Assembly (NCBI RefSeq): GCF_023612095.1
Contig: NZ_CP086235.1
Location: forward strand, 4,158,501-4,222,500
From: Cytobacillus firmus
Lineage (GTDB): Bacteria > Bacillota > Bacilli > Bacillales > Cytobacillaceae
Length of the DNA stretch: 64,000 bases
Direction of reading: 5' to 3'
In this document: positions 18,921 to 28,864 of the stretch, in pieces
Layout: each line of letters begins with the position of its first letter
How positions within the stretch are numbered: position 1 is the first letter of the stretch
Program-made: the position numbers and the translations under genes
Notes under the pieces: generated by a model
Told to the model about the DNA's origin: nothing
The model's input: only the letters and a program-made list of their open reading frames with translations
Databases searched by the model: none

Positions 18921-19547
18921 ATGACTCTTCTTATTTACCTGGCAGCATACTTAATAGGATCAATTCCTACTGCCTTATTATTTGGCAGATTTGCCTTTGG
19001 AATTGACATTCGTGATCATGGCAGCAATAATCCTGGTGCGACTAATACATTAAGGGTTCTTGGCAAAAAAGCGGCTATCGTGGTTCTGCTGGTCGATGTG
19101 GGCAAGGGTGCCGCCGCTGCGGCAATTCCTGTCATTCTGAATGCTGAAGCTGATCCGCTAATAGTCGGGATGGTCGCAGTTGCCGGCCACTGCTTTCCGA
19201 TCTTTGCAGGATTCCGCGGAGGAAAAGCCATCGCAACCACAGCTGGCGTATTGATTGCTGCAAATATCTGGATGTTTTTAATCGCCTATATTTCTTTTGT
19301 GGCTGTCATTTTCCTGACCAAGTATGTTTTTTTCGGCTCTTTATCGGTGGGTGCATCCTTGCTTGTCTATTCCTTATTTACTGAAGGCACTGAACATGAA
19401 CTTATCTTTTCTATTTTCTTATTATTTCTGATTTTCCTGCATCGCTCAAACATTAAGAACTTTATTGATAATAATGAGCCTAAAATCAATGATAAGCGCT
19501 TAAAAGATGACCGCATCCCTCCAAGAGATGATAAAAAGCGAGCCTGA
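18921..19547 (+). CDS. plsY: Glycerol-3-phosphate acyltransferase PlsY
   Basis: This membrane enzyme transfers acyl groups from acyl-phosphate to sn-glycerol-3-phosphate, the first step of phospholipid synthesis in Firmicutes. It has about five transmembrane helices and the three family motifs: HGSNNPGATNTLRVLG (near 34-49), GHCFPIFAGFRGGKAIATT (near 90-108) and the late LLFLIFLHRSNIKNF. The C-terminus is a charged tail. ATG 18921 has AAGGA 8 nt upstream; the ATG at 18912 is too close to that site. Single gene with its own terminator. Confidence 0.95.
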   Translation: MTLLIYLAAYLIGSIPTALLFGRFAFGIDIRDHGSNNPGATNTLRVLGKKAAIVVLLVDVGKGAAAAAIPVILNAEADPLIVGMVAVAGHCFPIFAGFRGGKAIATTAGVLIAANIWMFLIAYISFVAVIFLTKYVFFGSLSVGASLLVYSLFTEGTEHELIFSIFLLFLIFLHRSNIKNFIDNNEPKINDKRLKDDRIPPRDDKKRA

Positions 19548-19550
19548 TTG

Positions 19551-19578
19551 AAACCCGTATCTGCATTCGGGTTTTTTA
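19551..19578 (+). terminator. Intrinsic terminator of plsY
   Basis: AAACCCG and CGGGTTT (7 bp) with a 10-nt loop, then TTTATT. It lies 4 nt after the plsY stop. Confidence 0.8.
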
Positions 19579-19647
19579 TTATTTTTCACATATAAGCAGC
19601 TCTTTAAGCAAAACCTTTGAATAAAGTGCGTTCAAAGGAGCTTACAT

Positions 19648-20307
19648 ATGTTCTTGATCTTAAAAATAGCGAGTCTTTACTTAATCACTATCATGATTAT
19701 GAGACTGATGGGGAAATCTACGATTATCCAGATGACACCTTATGACCTTGTCGCCATTATTATCGTTGGCACAGTTGCTTCTGAGCCTCTCATTAGCACA
19801 GAATACTTGCCGACATTAATAGCATTGGCCATTCTTGTGGGCCTCCACATTCTTTTCTCATATTTGACTTTAAACCAGATTGGCAACCGTTTTTTTCTTG
19901 GTGAGCCGACGATGCTGATTAAAAATGGGGAAATCCTTGAAGACAATCTGGAGAAGTCCCATCTTTCCATGTCTCAGCTGCTGTCCATCTTAAGAAGCAA
20001 AGGCTACCCCAAGATTGCGGATGTTGATTACGCTATTCTCGAGCCAATCGGTGAAGTGAGCATCATCCCGAAAGTGGCCAATACGCCTGTAACAGTTGAG
20101 CATTTAAAGATCCCTATTCAGGATGAGGGGCTCCCGATTGCAGTGATTGTGGATGGCAGGATTCAATCGCGTAATCTCGAGCTGCTCGGACAGACTAAGG
20201 ATTGGCTATTAGACCAGCTTCGAAAAAACCATTTGAATGAGAAAGAGATTATGTACGCTTATGTGAATGAAAAGTCAAAGAAATTGAATATAAACAGACG
20301 CAGATAA
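19648..20307 (+). CDS. DUF421-family membrane protein (YetF/YcaP type)
   Basis: A 219-residue protein with three N-terminal membrane helices (about 4-20, 33-50 and 56-76) followed by two small cytoplasmic DUF421 modules. Family signatures are RLMGKSTIIQMTPYDLVAIIIVG, EPTMLIKNGEILEDNL and SMSQLLSILRSKGYPKIADVDYAILEP. In Bacillus such proteins are often sporulation or germination associated, but the biochemical role is unknown. AAAGGAG lies 8 nt before ATG 19648. Confidence 0.9.
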   Translation: MFLILKIASLYLITIMIMRLMGKSTIIQMTPYDLVAIIIVGTVASEPLISTEYLPTLIALAILVGLHILFSYLTLNQIGNRFFLGEPTMLIKNGEILEDNLEKSHLSMSQLLSILRSKGYPKIADVDYAILEPIGEVSIIPKVANTPVTVEHLKIPIQDEGLPIAVIVDGRIQSRNLELLGQTKDWLLDQLRKNHLNEKEIMYAYVNEKSKKLNINRRR

Positions 20308-20415
20308 TTTTCTAAAATAGGTTTAGGGTTTGAAGCTGAGGGTATATAAAATTGGTTACTTACTAGACAAATAAAAGTGATTTAACTATACATATCAATA
20401 TCAGGGGGTAATGGT

Positions 20416-21441
20416 ATGACAGAAAATAGCCTAGTGCTTGAAACGAAAATTGATGGTTTTGATTTTAATTGGGACCTTGAAAAAGGTCTGTTTAATTTTG
20501 AAGGCGATGATGCGGTCTTATTTTGGATAAAATCCGCCATGAAAAGCTTCTTCGATACTATTGAAGAGATCTCTGGAAAGGAAACTTCCAGCATTGTACT
20601 TGAGACCACCGGCTTCAGGCAGGGAATGGTAGTAGGAACATTCTTCAAGGATTTAGGACTTCCCATAGAAGAAGTGGCCAATATCATCCCCAGAATATAT
20701 GCTTCTGCCGGCTGGGGAAAATATATCATTACTGATTTAGATCCTGCTGCGAAAACCGCCAGGGTCAGAGCACTTGACAGCTGGGAATATAAGATTAACA
20801 AAGAACAAGGGAAAAACGAGTCTGGAACATTCCTGCCGGGACATTTTGCAGGAATCTTTTCCGCTGTGTTTGGCACAAGCCTTTGGTATAAAAAGGCAGC
20901 AGACCAGTTGGCCGGACAGGACTATACAGAGCTGGATTACTTCCCTTCAAGCGTTACTGTTGAGGAAAATATACACGCTTTAGCGAGGCGCGAAGAATCA
21001 AAAAAAATCAGCGAGCTTGAAAAGTTAGTGGAGGACCGGACGATTGAATTAAAACAGCTTGTTAAAGAAATCTCTTCACCGGTTATTCCTGTCCTTGATG
21101 GAATTGTTGTTGTTCCTCTTTTGGGAAGATATGATGAATTCCGCTCTGAAGAACTCGTCGATAAAACTCTTCATAGCCTTCCGAAGCACCAGGCAGATTG
21201 CCTAATCCTGGACTTGACCGGGTTAAATCAGTCCATCAGTGCCTATACGGTGGAATTCTTAAGCAAACTGGCTGCTGCAGCTAATCTGATCGGCACCGAA
21301 ACGATCCTGGTTGGCATTTCTCCGGAACTTGGCACTAAAATTACGGAAACGAATTTTAACCTCTCTAAATTTAACTGCTTCACAAACCTGCAGCACGGCA
21401 TTTATTACGCTCTTTCCAAAAAAGGCAGGAAAATCTTTTAA
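20416..21441 (+). CDS. STAS-domain protein with a novel N-terminal sensor-like region
   Basis: The protein has 341 residues. The C-terminal part (about 220-335) is a STAS domain of RsbR type, starting with the linker EISSPVIPVLDGIVVVPLLGRYD and continuing with DCLILDLTGLNQ. The middle has a short coiled coil (KKISELEKLVEDRTIELKQLV). The N-terminal 190 residues resemble a V4R-like ligand module more than the globin-like RsbR domain, an assignment I hold weakly. RsbR paralogues build stressosomes that sense stress. The gene is alone, not in an rsb operon. GGGGGT precedes ATG 20416. Confidence 0.8.
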   Translation: MTENSLVLETKIDGFDFNWDLEKGLFNFEGDDAVLFWIKSAMKSFFDTIEEISGKETSSIVLETTGFRQGMVVGTFFKDLGLPIEEVANIIPRIYASAGWGKYIITDLDPAAKTARVRALDSWEYKINKEQGKNESGTFLPGHFAGIFSAVFGTSLWYKKAADQLAGQDYTELDYFPSSVTVEENIHALARREESKKISELEKLVEDRTIELKQLVKEISSPVIPVLDGIVVVPLLGRYDEFRSEELVDKTLHSLPKHQADCLILDLTGLNQSISAYTVEFLSKLAAAANLIGTETILVGISPELGTKITETNFNLSKFNCFTNLQHGIYYALSKKGRKIF

Positions 21442-21447
21442 TCATAC

Positions 21448-21486
21448 AAAAAGCTGACTTCGCATTGGACGTAAGTCAGCTTTTTG
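21448..21486 (+). terminator. Intrinsic terminator
   Basis: AAAAAGCTGACTT and AAGTCAGCTTTTT form a perfect 13-bp stem with a 12-nt loop, directly after the STAS gene. Confidence 0.9.
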
Positions 21487-21579
21487 GGTTGTTTTTATGG
21501 CTGCATTCGTAAATTCAGTGAGGATTTGATTTTTTATGTTCGCTCAGCGTTTTTTATGTGCCTTCAGGACCGGTGGCTC

Positions 21580-22344
21580 CTATTTCTCTGCCTGCACTTT
21601 CTTAGGCGCCCCCCTATATTTCGCTTCGCGCAGCTCCAGCGCGTAGGCCTCAAGATTCGGCATTCCCATATCTTTGGCAATACTGATTTCTTTCTCAATA
21701 TCATATGGAACCCTGACAATCTCGATGGAAAAAGGCGCAGCCTCTTTTGATAAGTATTCCCCATGCAAAATTGCATAGGTAGCATGAGGGATATCAAGGG
21801 AGTTTCCGACGCTTCCCGCGTTGAATAGTGTCTTTTGCGGATGAATCGGTTCAACCAGGGCTGCGTGAATATCCCCGTACCCGATAACATCCGGAATCCT
21901 GCCTTCCTCTCCGGCAGTAATATTCTCTGTATTCTCGAACATAGCCAGTTTTTCTTCATGCGAATCCCTCATCGGCACAACCCGGTGATAGATGCTTTTG
22001 GCTGAAGCATGGTAGAGTCTGATATATTTTCCGCTCATATAAAAATCGTGATGGAACGGAAGCGTGGCTAAGTAGGACAGGGCCTCTTCACCCAGCTGTC
22101 TCTGATGCCACTGCCCCTCTTCAAAATCCAGCGGCTTCTGCATAAAGTCATCCCAGTTCCCAAGGAGGACCACTTCACAGGTCTCTTTAATCCATTCAAC
22201 AGCTTTTAGAGAATTGGGTCCTTTTCCTATTAAGTCACCAAGGCAAAAAATATTCTCTATTCCGCGTTCACGGATATTGTCCAGAACAGCCTCCAGAGCG
22301 GTGATATTTCCATGAATATCAGATATTACGGCTACTTTTCCCAT
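21580..22344 (-). CDS. Calcineurin-like metallophosphoesterase (YfcE/Ap4A-hydrolase type)
   Basis: A 254-residue cytosolic dinuclear metal phosphoesterase. Metal motifs in order: ISDIHGN (residues 6-12), CLGDLIGKGP (near 34), LLGNWDD (near 60), and later YGDIHAA and NAGSVGNS in place of the usual GH(T)H-type motif. The substrate is not evident; homologues act on cyclic or dinucleotide phosphates. The true start is ATG 22344, preceded by AAGGAGGAGA; the 24 in-frame residues upstream are spurious. Divergent from ppaC. Confidence 0.88.
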   Translation of the reverse strand: MGKVAVISDIHGNITALEAVLDNIRERGIENIFCLGDLIGKGPNSLKAVEWIKETCEVVLLGNWDDFMQKPLDFEEGQWHQRQLGEEALSYLATLPFHHDFYMSGKYIRLYHASAKSIYHRVVPMRDSHEEKLAMFENTENITAGEEGRIPDVIGYGDIHAALVEPIHPQKTLFNAGSVGNSLDIPHATYAILHGEYLSKEAAPFSIEIVRVPYDIEKEISIAKDMGMPNLEAYALELREAKYRGAPKKVQAEK

Positions 22345-22509
22345 GTTTGTCTCCTCCTTACTTTTTTTATATTTCTCCAAAACACTCAAGCTTCCTCCAA
22401 CAATTGAAAAAAACAAAATTTGATTTTTCCCCGTACCGCCATTACATTAGAAATATGGTAAAATAACAGCATGCAAAAACCAACATTACATATAGAAGGA
22501 GTAGGAATT

Positions 22510-23442
22510 ATGTCAAAAGTATTTGTATTCGGACACAAAAACCCTGACACTGACTCAATCTGTTCAGCACTTGCTTATGCAGAATTAAAAAACAAATTAG
22601 GCGTTGATGCAGAGCCAATCCGCCTGGGCAAGGTAAATGAGGAAACACAATATGCCCTGGATTATTTTAAGACTGAAGCTCCCCGGCTTGTTGAAGCAGT
22701 ATCCAAGGAAGCGGGCGAAGTAATTCTTGTAGACCACAACGAATTCCAGCAAAGCGCTGATGATATCAGAGATGTGAAAATCCTGGAGGTTATTGACCAC
22801 CACCGCATTGCGAATTTTGAAACAAGCGATCCGCTTTACTACCGTGCAGAGCCTGTTGGCTGTACAGCAACCATTCTGAACAAAATGTACAAAGAAAACG
22901 GAGTGGAAATCAGCAAGGAAACTGCTGGCCTTATGCTTTCTGCCATCATTTCCGATTCCCTGCTGTTCAAATCTCCAACATGCACAGACCAGGACGTTGC
23001 AGCAGCACGCGAACTTGCTGAAATTGCGGGAGTAAACGCTGAAGAATATGGTCTGGAAATGCTGAAAGCAGGAGCAGACTTAAGCAAGAAGAGTGTGAAA
23101 GAGCTAATCTCCCTTGACGCAAAGGAATTCCAAATGGGAAGCTATAAAACAGAAATCGCTCAGGTTAATGCTGTGGACCTGAATGACGTACTAAGCCGCC
23201 AGGAAGAATTGGAAGCTGTAATTACTGAAAACATTAACAACAAAGAGCTGGATCTTTTTGTTTTTGTTTTAACTGATATCCTTAACAACGACTCAGTTGC
23301 CATTTCTCTTGGCAAAGAAGCTGCAGCAGTTGAAAAAGCTTATGATGTAACACTTGAAAACAACAGTGCCGTATTGAAGGGCGTTGTTTCACGCAAAAAG
23401 CAAATTGTACCGCCTCTTACAAACGTATTGGCCGGCAAATAA
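22510..23442 (+). CDS. ppaC: Manganese-dependent inorganic pyrophosphatase
   Basis: Family II (DHH/DHHA2) pyrophosphatase, hydrolysing PPi to two phosphates in the cytoplasm. Motifs: [18 protein letters not shown] (residues 6-23), LVDHNE (near 75), [10 protein letters not shown] (near 96), and the C-terminal [10 protein letters not shown], where the RKKQ Lys/Arg bind substrate. The length of 310 matches B. subtilis PpaC (309). ATG 22510 follows AGAAGGAG; the 13 upstream in-frame residues are not needed. A complex set of hairpins follows. Confidence 0.96.
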   Translation: MSKVFVFGHKNPDTDSICSALAYAELKNKLGVDAEPIRLGKVNEETQYALDYFKTEAPRLVEAVSKEAGEVILVDHNEFQQSADDIRDVKILEVIDHHRIANFETSDPLYYRAEPVGCTATILNKMYKENGVEISKETAGLMLSAIISDSLLFKSPTCTDQDVAAARELAEIAGVNAEEYGLEMLKAGADLSKKSVKELISLDAKEFQMGSYKTEIAQVNAVDLNDVLSRQEELEAVITENINNKELDLFVFVLTDILNNDSVAISLGKEAAAVEKAYDVTLENNSAVLKGVVSRKKQIVPPLTNVLAGK

Positions 23443-23452
23443 AGTGAAACTT

Positions 23453-23488
23453 CAATCAGTGGGGGTTTTCTTTATCCCCCACTGATTG
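23453..23488 (+). terminator. Hairpin after ppaC
   Basis: CAATCAGTGGGGG and CCCCCACTGATTG form a perfect 13-bp stem with a 10-nt loop, 10 nt after the ppaC stop. The T tract afterwards is weak (TTAGTTG), so it may stabilise the mRNA rather than terminate. Confidence 0.75.
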
Positions 23489-23511
23489 TTAGTTGAACCA
23501 ATCGGGCCTTT

Positions 23512-23583
23512 ACGGGCAGTTTGACCCCCACTTATCCTCCGTTGATTCTTTCTGAGTCTTCAAGTGGGGGTCTTACTGCCCGT
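23512..23583. repeat. Long bipartite inverted repeat
   Basis: ACGGGCAG-TTTG-ACCCCCACTT (23512-23533) is complementary to AAGTGGGGGT-CTTA-CTGCCCGT (23562-23583). That is 18 paired bases interrupted by a symmetrical 4-nt internal loop, with a 28-nt apex. The CCCCCACT core repeats that of the hairpin immediately upstream. Confidence 0.85.
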
Positions 23584-23602
23584 TAGACTGCGATAAGACA
23601 GA

Positions 23603-23632
23603 AGCAGTGCCCACTTAGCACTGCTTTTTATT
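23603..23632 (+). terminator. Intrinsic terminator
   Basis: AGCAGTGC and GCACTGCT (8 bp) with loop CCACTTA, then TTTTATTT. It reads out the ppaC side and touches the stop of the convergent nitronate monooxygenase gene. Confidence 0.85.
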
Positions 23633-24695
23633 TATCCAATAATTCTTCTGTCCCATCAACAAGCATGGTCATCAGTTCCTTCACTGTCACCTCTTCAGCC
23701 ATTCCCACTCCCTGACCGGCCCATAATGACATAAACTCCGGCCGCTCAAGCTTCGCTGCATGCTTCCGGATAGGCGCTGTCATATCATTCTGCAATGGAT
23801 AAGGCAACGGCTGCACACCTTTCATTTCTTCCATGAACCTGTTGCGGATCCCTCTTGCAGTCTTTCCTGAGAATGCTTTCGTCACAGCTGTCTGGTCATT
23901 CCCTGCATTTAATAGAGCTCGCTTATACAACCCGTGAGCCCCGCTTTCCCTGCATGTAAGAAAGGCCGTTCCAAGCTGGACTCCTTCTGCCCCTAGGATC
24001 ATGGCCGCAGCTATACCCCGGGCATCCATGATCCCCCCTGCTGCAGCCACAGGACAGCTTACTGCATCTGCCGCTTGCGGTATGAGAGCCATGGAACCGA
24101 TCATTCCGCTTTCTTCCTTGTGAAAAGTTCCGCGGTGTCCCCCTGCTTCTGACCCCTGAACAACAATTATATCTGCGCCCGCCTCTTCCCATTCCACTGC
24201 CTCATTGACATTCGTTGCGGTTCCAATAATCATCGTAGCCTGTTTCTTTAATTCCGAAATGATGGCCGAATCAGGTATGCCAAACGTAAAGCTGCAGGCA
24301 GGCACACGTTCTTCCATCAAAACATCAAGCTGTTTTTTGTATAAAGCAGCATAATCCTTGTTCGGAAGAGCTGGTTTTCCCGCCATACCAAGCTCACTGC
24401 TGTATCGTTCAAGCACATTCCCCATGCTGCTGATGTCCTCTGCATCCGCCGAAGCCTCACTATCCGGAACAAAGAGATTGACGCCAAATGGCTGATCAGT
24501 CAATTTCTGAATCTGTTTTATATTTTCTCTTATTTCAACCGGACTCATATAGCCTGCACCCATATTTCCAAGCCCGCCGCAATTTGATACCTCGCTGATT
24601 AATTGCGGCGTTGTCATCCCTCCAGCCATGGGAGCCTGGAAAATAGGGTATTTTATATCCAGTTTAGCGGTGATGGAATTCCGGTTCCAGTCCAT
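23628..24695 (-). CDS. Nitronate monooxygenase / NPD family flavoprotein
   Basis: A 355-residue FMN-dependent TIM-barrel protein of the 2-nitropropane dioxygenase family (YrpB/FabK relatives). It should oxidise nitronates such as propionate 3-nitronate; an enoyl-ACP-reductase-like role is less likely. Motifs: PIFQAPMAGGMTTPQLISEVSNCGGLG (residues 17 onward), VVQGSEAGGHRG (near 185, flavin and catalytic His), AAGGIMDARGIAAAMILGAEGVQLGTAF (near 218). ATG 24695. It lies 19 nt after a thioredoxin-like gene on the same strand, and the two probably form an operon. Confidence 0.9.
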   Translation of the reverse strand: MDWNRNSITAKLDIKYPIFQAPMAGGMTTPQLISEVSNCGGLGNMGAGYMSPVEIRENIKQIQKLTDQPFGVNLFVPDSEASADAEDISSMGNVLERYSSELGMAGKPALPNKDYAALYKKQLDVLMEERVPACSFTFGIPDSAIISELKKQATMIIGTATNVNEAVEWEEAGADIIVVQGSEAGGHRGTFHKEESGMIGSMALIPQAADAVSCPVAAAGGIMDARGIAAAMILGAEGVQLGTAFLTCRESGAHGLYKRALLNAGNDQTAVTKAFSGKTARGIRNRFMEEMKGVQPLPYPLQNDMTAPIRKHAAKLERPEFMSLWAGQGVGMAEEVTVKELMTMLVDGTEELLDK

Positions 24696-24714
24696 TTAAA
24701 ACACCCTTCCCACT

Positions 24715-25275
24715 CTATTTTTCCGTAACAAGAGCATCTATTATACTATCAGCAACCGTATGCCAAATCTTAGAATCCTCCTGATAGGAAGCGGTTAATC
24801 TCCTGTACATGCTCATTTGTTTTTCCTTAAAGTCCTCAGCTTCCTGTGGAGGGAGCTTGCTTCTTTCCCCATCCACCAATTCCTGAATCTGTTTGGCACG
24901 CGGTCCCCAAACAGCAAATTCATCCCCTTCTTTTTCTATAAAGATATAAATAGGTATCGCTCTGGATGTTCCGTTAGTCAAATACTGGTCCATAAGCTCA
25001 AGGTTCTGATCTCTCAAAACAAAACGGACTTCCATGCCGGTTTCCTCTGCGATTTTTAATAGAATCGGATTATTCAGCATGGCGTCACCGCACCAATCCT
25101 CAGTCAGTGCAATTACCTTCATGCCAATGTCCTTAAACTCTGATAATCTTGTTTTTTCGTCATCGGATAATGAAAAGCGATTATAGATTTTATTCATCTC
25201 TTCTTTGTTAACTTGCATGGATTCTATATAATTCTGCGGACTTAGACCCTTCGCAAACCAATCCATTAATACCAT
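24715..25275 (-). CDS. Thioredoxin-family protein with single active-site cysteine
   Basis: A 186-residue cytosolic protein with a thioredoxin fold (about residues 45-150). The usual CxxC site is replaced by WCGD (in LTEDWCGDAM, near residue 60), so one redox cysteine remains, as in the Thioredoxin_9 group. The cis-Pro loop appears as SRAIPIYIF. It may act as a monothiol redox or bacillithiol-linked protein, but there is no direct evidence. GGGAGTGGG precedes ATG 25275. It is upstream of, and probably cotranscribed with, the nitronate monooxygenase gene. Confidence 0.83.
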   Translation of the reverse strand: MVLMDWFAKGLSPQNYIESMQVNKEEMNKIYNRFSLSDDEKTRLSEFKDIGMKVIALTEDWCGDAMLNNPILLKIAEETGMEVRFVLRDQNLELMDQYLTNGTSRAIPIYIFIEKEGDEFAVWGPRAKQIQELVDGERSKLPPQEAEDFKEKQMSMYRRLTASYQEDSKIWHTVADSIIDALVTEK

Positions 25276-25404
25276 AAACCCACTCCCTTTTTTCGATTTC
25301 TTTAGTGTTTATTCTTTACCATCCGCTTTCATTCCTGCATTTGCTGTAGCACTTTGTAAAACTGAATCTTTTCCTGGGAAATAGGGATTATTTTTGTCGA
25401 ATAT

Positions 25405-25432
25405 AAGAAAAGCTGATGGATTCCCATCAGCT
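25405..25432 (-). terminator. Intrinsic terminator of gatCAB
   Basis: On the minus strand AGCTGATGG and CCATCAGCT (9 bp) around a 4-nt loop are followed by TTTTCTTAT, just after the gatB stop at 25439. Confidence 0.88.
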
Positions 25433-25438
25433 CACCTC

Positions 25439-26866
25439 TTATCTTTTCTGTATTTCCTGCTGCAATAATTTGTTAACAAGCGGCGGGTTAGCCTGTCCTT
25501 TTGTGGCCTTCATAATCTGGCCGACCAGGAAGCCGATTGCTTTTTGCTTTCCATTTTTGAAGTCCTCGATGGATTGCGGGTTCGCATCGAGCGTTTCACC
25601 GATAATTTTAAGAAGTGCGCCTTCGTCCGAAATTTGGACAAGGCCTTTTTCTTTTACGATTGTTTCCGGGTCTCCGCCATTTTCAACCAGCTCTTTGAAT
25701 ACTGTTTTGGCAATTTTGGAAGAGATCGTGCCGTTTTCGATCAGCTTAATCATGCCTGCAAGTCCCTCAGGTGTCAAAGCTATATCGGTCAGCTCTTTTT
25801 GTTCAGCATTCAAGTAAGCTGACAATTCACCCATTACCCAGTTGGAAGCCTGTTTGGCGTCTGCTCCTTTGTTCACAGCCGCTTCAAAGAAATCAGATGT
25901 TTCTTTTGTGACTGTCAGAACAGCTGCATCATAAGCCGGGAGCCCAAGTTCTTCAATATAACGGTTCTTTCTTTGGTCCGGAAGCTCAGGAATCTCTGCA
26001 CGGATGCGGTCTTTCCACTCTTCATCAATATGGATATCCAGTAAATCAGGTTCTGGGAAATAACGATAATCATCCGAACCTTCTTTTACCCTCATTAGGA
26101 TCGTTTTATTGGTTGCTTCATCATAGCGCAATGTTTCCTGCTGGATTGTTCCGCCAGAACTTAGAACCTCTTCCTGCCTCTTCTCCTCGTACTCGAGCCC
26201 TTTGCGGACAAAGTTAAACGAGTTCAGGTTCTTCAGCTCTGTCTTTGTGCCAAATTCCTCCTGGCCGACAGGACGAAGGGAGATATTCGCATCACAGCGA
26301 AGTGAACCCTCCTCCATTTTACAGTCAGAAACGCCAGTATACTGGATGATGGACTTTAGTTTCTCCAAATATGCGTATGCTTCATTAGGTGTGCGGATAT
26401 CCGGTTCAGAAACAATCTCGATCAGAGGAGTACCCTGGCGGTTATAGTCTACTAGTGAATAACCTTTAGCATGAGACAGCTTGCCTGCATCCTCTTCAAG
26501 ATGAATACGCGTAATGCCGATTTTTTTCTTATAGCCGTCTACTTCAATCTCGATCCAGCCATGTTCACCAATGGGCTTATCGAATTGCGAAATCTGGTAG
26601 GCTTTAGGATTATCCGGGTAAAAATAATTTTTTCGGTCAAATTTTGTAACAGGTGCGATTTCACAGTTCAGCGCCATCGCAGCTTTCATTCCGAATTCAA
26701 CTGCTTTTTTATTAATGACTGGCAGTACTCCAGGATAGCCGAGATCGACGACTGTTGTGTTGGAGTTCGGCTCTGCCCCAAAATGGTTAGGGCTTGCCGA
26801 GAATATTTTTGAATCTGTTTTTAGCTCAACATGGACTTCAAGTCCGATTACCGTTTCGTATTTCAT
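25439..26866 (-). CDS. gatB: Asp/Glu-tRNA(Asn/Gln) amidotransferase subunit GatB
   Basis: GatB binds the misacylated tRNA and activates the carboxylate with ATP inside the GatCAB complex. The N-terminal signature [21 protein letters not shown], the [14 protein letters not shown] and [19 protein letters not shown] segments, and the C-terminal YqeY-like tail ([18 protein letters not shown]) are all present. The length of 475 is normal (B. subtilis 476). It is the last gene of gatC-gatA-gatB, 11 nt after gatA. Confidence 0.97.
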   Translation of the reverse strand: MKYETVIGLEVHVELKTDSKIFSASPNHFGAEPNSNTTVVDLGYPGVLPVINKKAVEFGMKAAMALNCEIAPVTKFDRKNYFYPDNPKAYQISQFDKPIGEHGWIEIEVDGYKKKIGITRIHLEEDAGKLSHAKGYSLVDYNRQGTPLIEIVSEPDIRTPNEAYAYLEKLKSIIQYTGVSDCKMEEGSLRCDANISLRPVGQEEFGTKTELKNLNSFNFVRKGLEYEEKRQEEVLSSGGTIQQETLRYDEATNKTILMRVKEGSDDYRYFPEPDLLDIHIDEEWKDRIRAEIPELPDQRKNRYIEELGLPAYDAAVLTVTKETSDFFEAAVNKGADAKQASNWVMGELSAYLNAEQKELTDIALTPEGLAGMIKLIENGTISSKIAKTVFKELVENGGDPETIVKEKGLVQISDEGALLKIIGETLDANPQSIEDFKNGKQKAIGFLVGQIMKATKGQANPPLVNKLLQQEIQKR

Positions 26867-26877
26867 GAATTTCCCCC

Positions 26878-28338
26878 TTACAATCCCGGTTTTTGCTTAT
26901 GGAATTCTGTAGCCTGTTCAAAAGCATGCGCTACGCGGTAAACTGTGCTTTCATCAAAATGCTTTCCGATAATCTGAAGGCCAAGCGGCAATCCATCCGC
27001 GAATCCGCAAGGTACACTGATTCCAGGCACCCCGGCAAGGTTTACTGGAATGGTCAGAATATCATTTGCATACATAGTCAGAGGATCAGACGTATTTTCA
27101 CCAATCTTAAAGGCAGGAGTTGGCGCTGTCGGTCCAATAATGACATCATACTTATCAAAAACATTTTCAAAATCCTGTTTAATCAGCGTACGCACCTTTT
27201 GTGCCTTTTTATAGTAGGCATCGTAGTAGCCAGAGCTTAAAGCAAATGTTCCAAGCATAATGCGGCGTTTTACTTCATCCCCAAAGCCTTCTGCACGGGT
27301 CTTTTTGTATAAATCGATTAAACTTTCAGGATCCGCTGTTCTATAGCCATAGCGTACCCCATCAAAGCGCGCCAGGTTTGCCGATGCCTCAGAGGAGGAC
27401 AGCAGATAATAGGTTGCCAGTGCATATTTGGAATGCGGAAGAGAAACTTCCTCCCATGTTGCCCCCAGTTTTTCCAACACCTTCAGGGCATCCAGCACTG
27501 ACTGGCGCACATCTTCATCTACACCTTCAGCCAAATATTCTTTTGGTACGGCGATTCTCAGGCCTTTAGCATCGCCAGTTAAGTTTTCTGCATAGCTTGG
27601 CACCTCAACATTTGCTGAAGTAGAATCCATTGGGTCAACACCTGAAATAGCCTGAAGCAGATAGGCGTTATCTTCAACTGTGCGGGTAATAGGTCCAATC
27701 TGGTCCAAAGAGGATGCAAATGCAATCAGTCCGAAACGGGATACTCTTCCATATGTAGGCTTTAACCCAACAACTCCGCAATAAGAAGCAGGCTGTCTGA
27801 TTGAGCCGCCTGTATCTGATCCAAGAGAAAATAATACCTCTCCTGCAGCAACAGAAGCAGCAGAGCCGCCGGAAGACCCGCCGGGAACTCTTTCAAGATT
27901 CCAGGGATTTCGGGTTACCTGAAAACCTGAGTTCTCATTGGATGATCCCATTGCAAATTCATCCATATTCAGTTTGCCGATTGTAATGGTTTCAGCATTA
28001 TGTAATTTGGATGCAGCCGTTGCGTCATAAATCGGGTCAAAGTTCTCAAGAATTTTACTCGCACTTGTTGTGCGCAGACCCTTCGTTACGATGTTATCCT
28101 TTACTCCAATCGGCATACCGAACAAGAGGCCTTTTGCTTCGTCCGTTCCGATTTTTCCATCCATTCTCTTTGCTGCTTCACGGGCTCTTTCTTCATCAAG
28201 CGTCAAGAAAGCCTGTACTTTGTCCTCCACTTCACCGATTCGCTTGTACGATTCACTGACAAGATCGGTAACCGTTATTTCTTTTTTATGTAAAAGCTGA
28301 TGAAGCTCAGATACCTTATGATCAAATAAACTCACCAT
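26878..28338 (-). CDS. gatA: Asp/Glu-tRNA(Asn/Gln) amidotransferase subunit GatA
   Basis: The amidase-signature subunit, which releases ammonia from glutamine for transamidation. The catalytic Ser-cisSer-Lys triad sits in [11 protein letters not shown] (Lys near 78) and [16 protein letters not shown] with [15 protein letters not shown] (near 152-185). The product is 486 residues, normal for the family. ATG 28338, preceded by GGAGGGG, is the real start; the six upstream in-frame residues overlap gatC and are not needed. The gap to gatC is 10 nt. Confidence 0.97.
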   Translation of the reverse strand: MVSLFDHKVSELHQLLHKKEITVTDLVSESYKRIGEVEDKVQAFLTLDEERAREAAKRMDGKIGTDEAKGLLFGMPIGVKDNIVTKGLRTTSASKILENFDPIYDATAASKLHNAETITIGKLNMDEFAMGSSNENSGFQVTRNPWNLERVPGGSSGGSAASVAAGEVLFSLGSDTGGSIRQPASYCGVVGLKPTYGRVSRFGLIAFASSLDQIGPITRTVEDNAYLLQAISGVDPMDSTSANVEVPSYAENLTGDAKGLRIAVPKEYLAEGVDEDVRQSVLDALKVLEKLGATWEEVSLPHSKYALATYYLLSSSEASANLARFDGVRYGYRTADPESLIDLYKKTRAEGFGDEVKRRIMLGTFALSSGYYDAYYKKAQKVRTLIKQDFENVFDKYDVIIGPTAPTPAFKIGENTSDPLTMYANDILTIPVNLAGVPGISVPCGFADGLPLGLQIIGKHFDESTVYRVAHAFEQATEFHKQKPGL

Positions 28339-28348
28339 TTTCCCCTCC

Positions 28349-28639
28349 CTACTCAATGATAGACGGCACTTTTATATAGCCATCCTGATGTTCCGGCGCA
28401 TTTTTCAAAACTTCTTCCTGTGGAAGCCCTTTATTCGCCTTATCTTCTCTCAATACATTTTTCATATCAAGAACATGGGATGTTGGTTCAACATGATCTG
28501 TATCAAGCTCATTCAAAAGCTCTGCAAATGAAATCATTTTATCCAGCTGTTCCGTATATGCAACAGCTTCCTCTTCAGTCATCGCAAGTCGCGCCAAATG
28601 TGCAACATGCCTAACCTGATCGATTGAAATTCTCGACAT
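28349..28639 (-). CDS. gatC: Asp/Glu-tRNA(Asn/Gln) amidotransferase subunit GatC
   Basis: The 96-residue GatC subunit wraps around GatA and stabilises the complex. Family features: [20 protein letters not shown] near the start, [20 protein letters not shown] in the middle, and [17 protein letters not shown] at the end. ATG 28639 has GGAGGTGG at 7 nt; 13 in-frame upstream residues are discarded. First gene of the gatCAB operon. Confidence 0.96.
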   Translation of the reverse strand: MSRISIDQVRHVAHLARLAMTEEEAVAYTEQLDKMISFAELLNELDTDHVEPTSHVLDMKNVLREDKANKGLPQEEVLKNAPEHQDGYIKVPSIIE

Positions 28640-28833
28640 TAATGCCACCTCCAAAATTTGAATACTGTCAATGCACAATTATTATGATCATACCAAACTT
28701 TCGCGCGTTAAAGCAACACGCGAGAGCGGGCTGAATTAGCAATTATCTGCTTATTTTACCATGAGTTGAGGGGGAATTGTGGATTTGCTTCTTTCCTTTA
28801 GCCGTCAAGTGAAAATTGCAGCTGTTATTCCCC

Positions 28834-28864
28834 CAAAAATAGAGCAGCGCCGCAGACGCTGCTC
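28834..28864 (-). terminator. Intrinsic terminator of the YueI-like gene
   Basis: GAGCAGCG and CGCTGCTC (8 bp) with a 7-nt loop are followed on the minus strand by TATTTTTGGG. The stem overlaps the stop codon at 28863. Confidence 0.8.
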
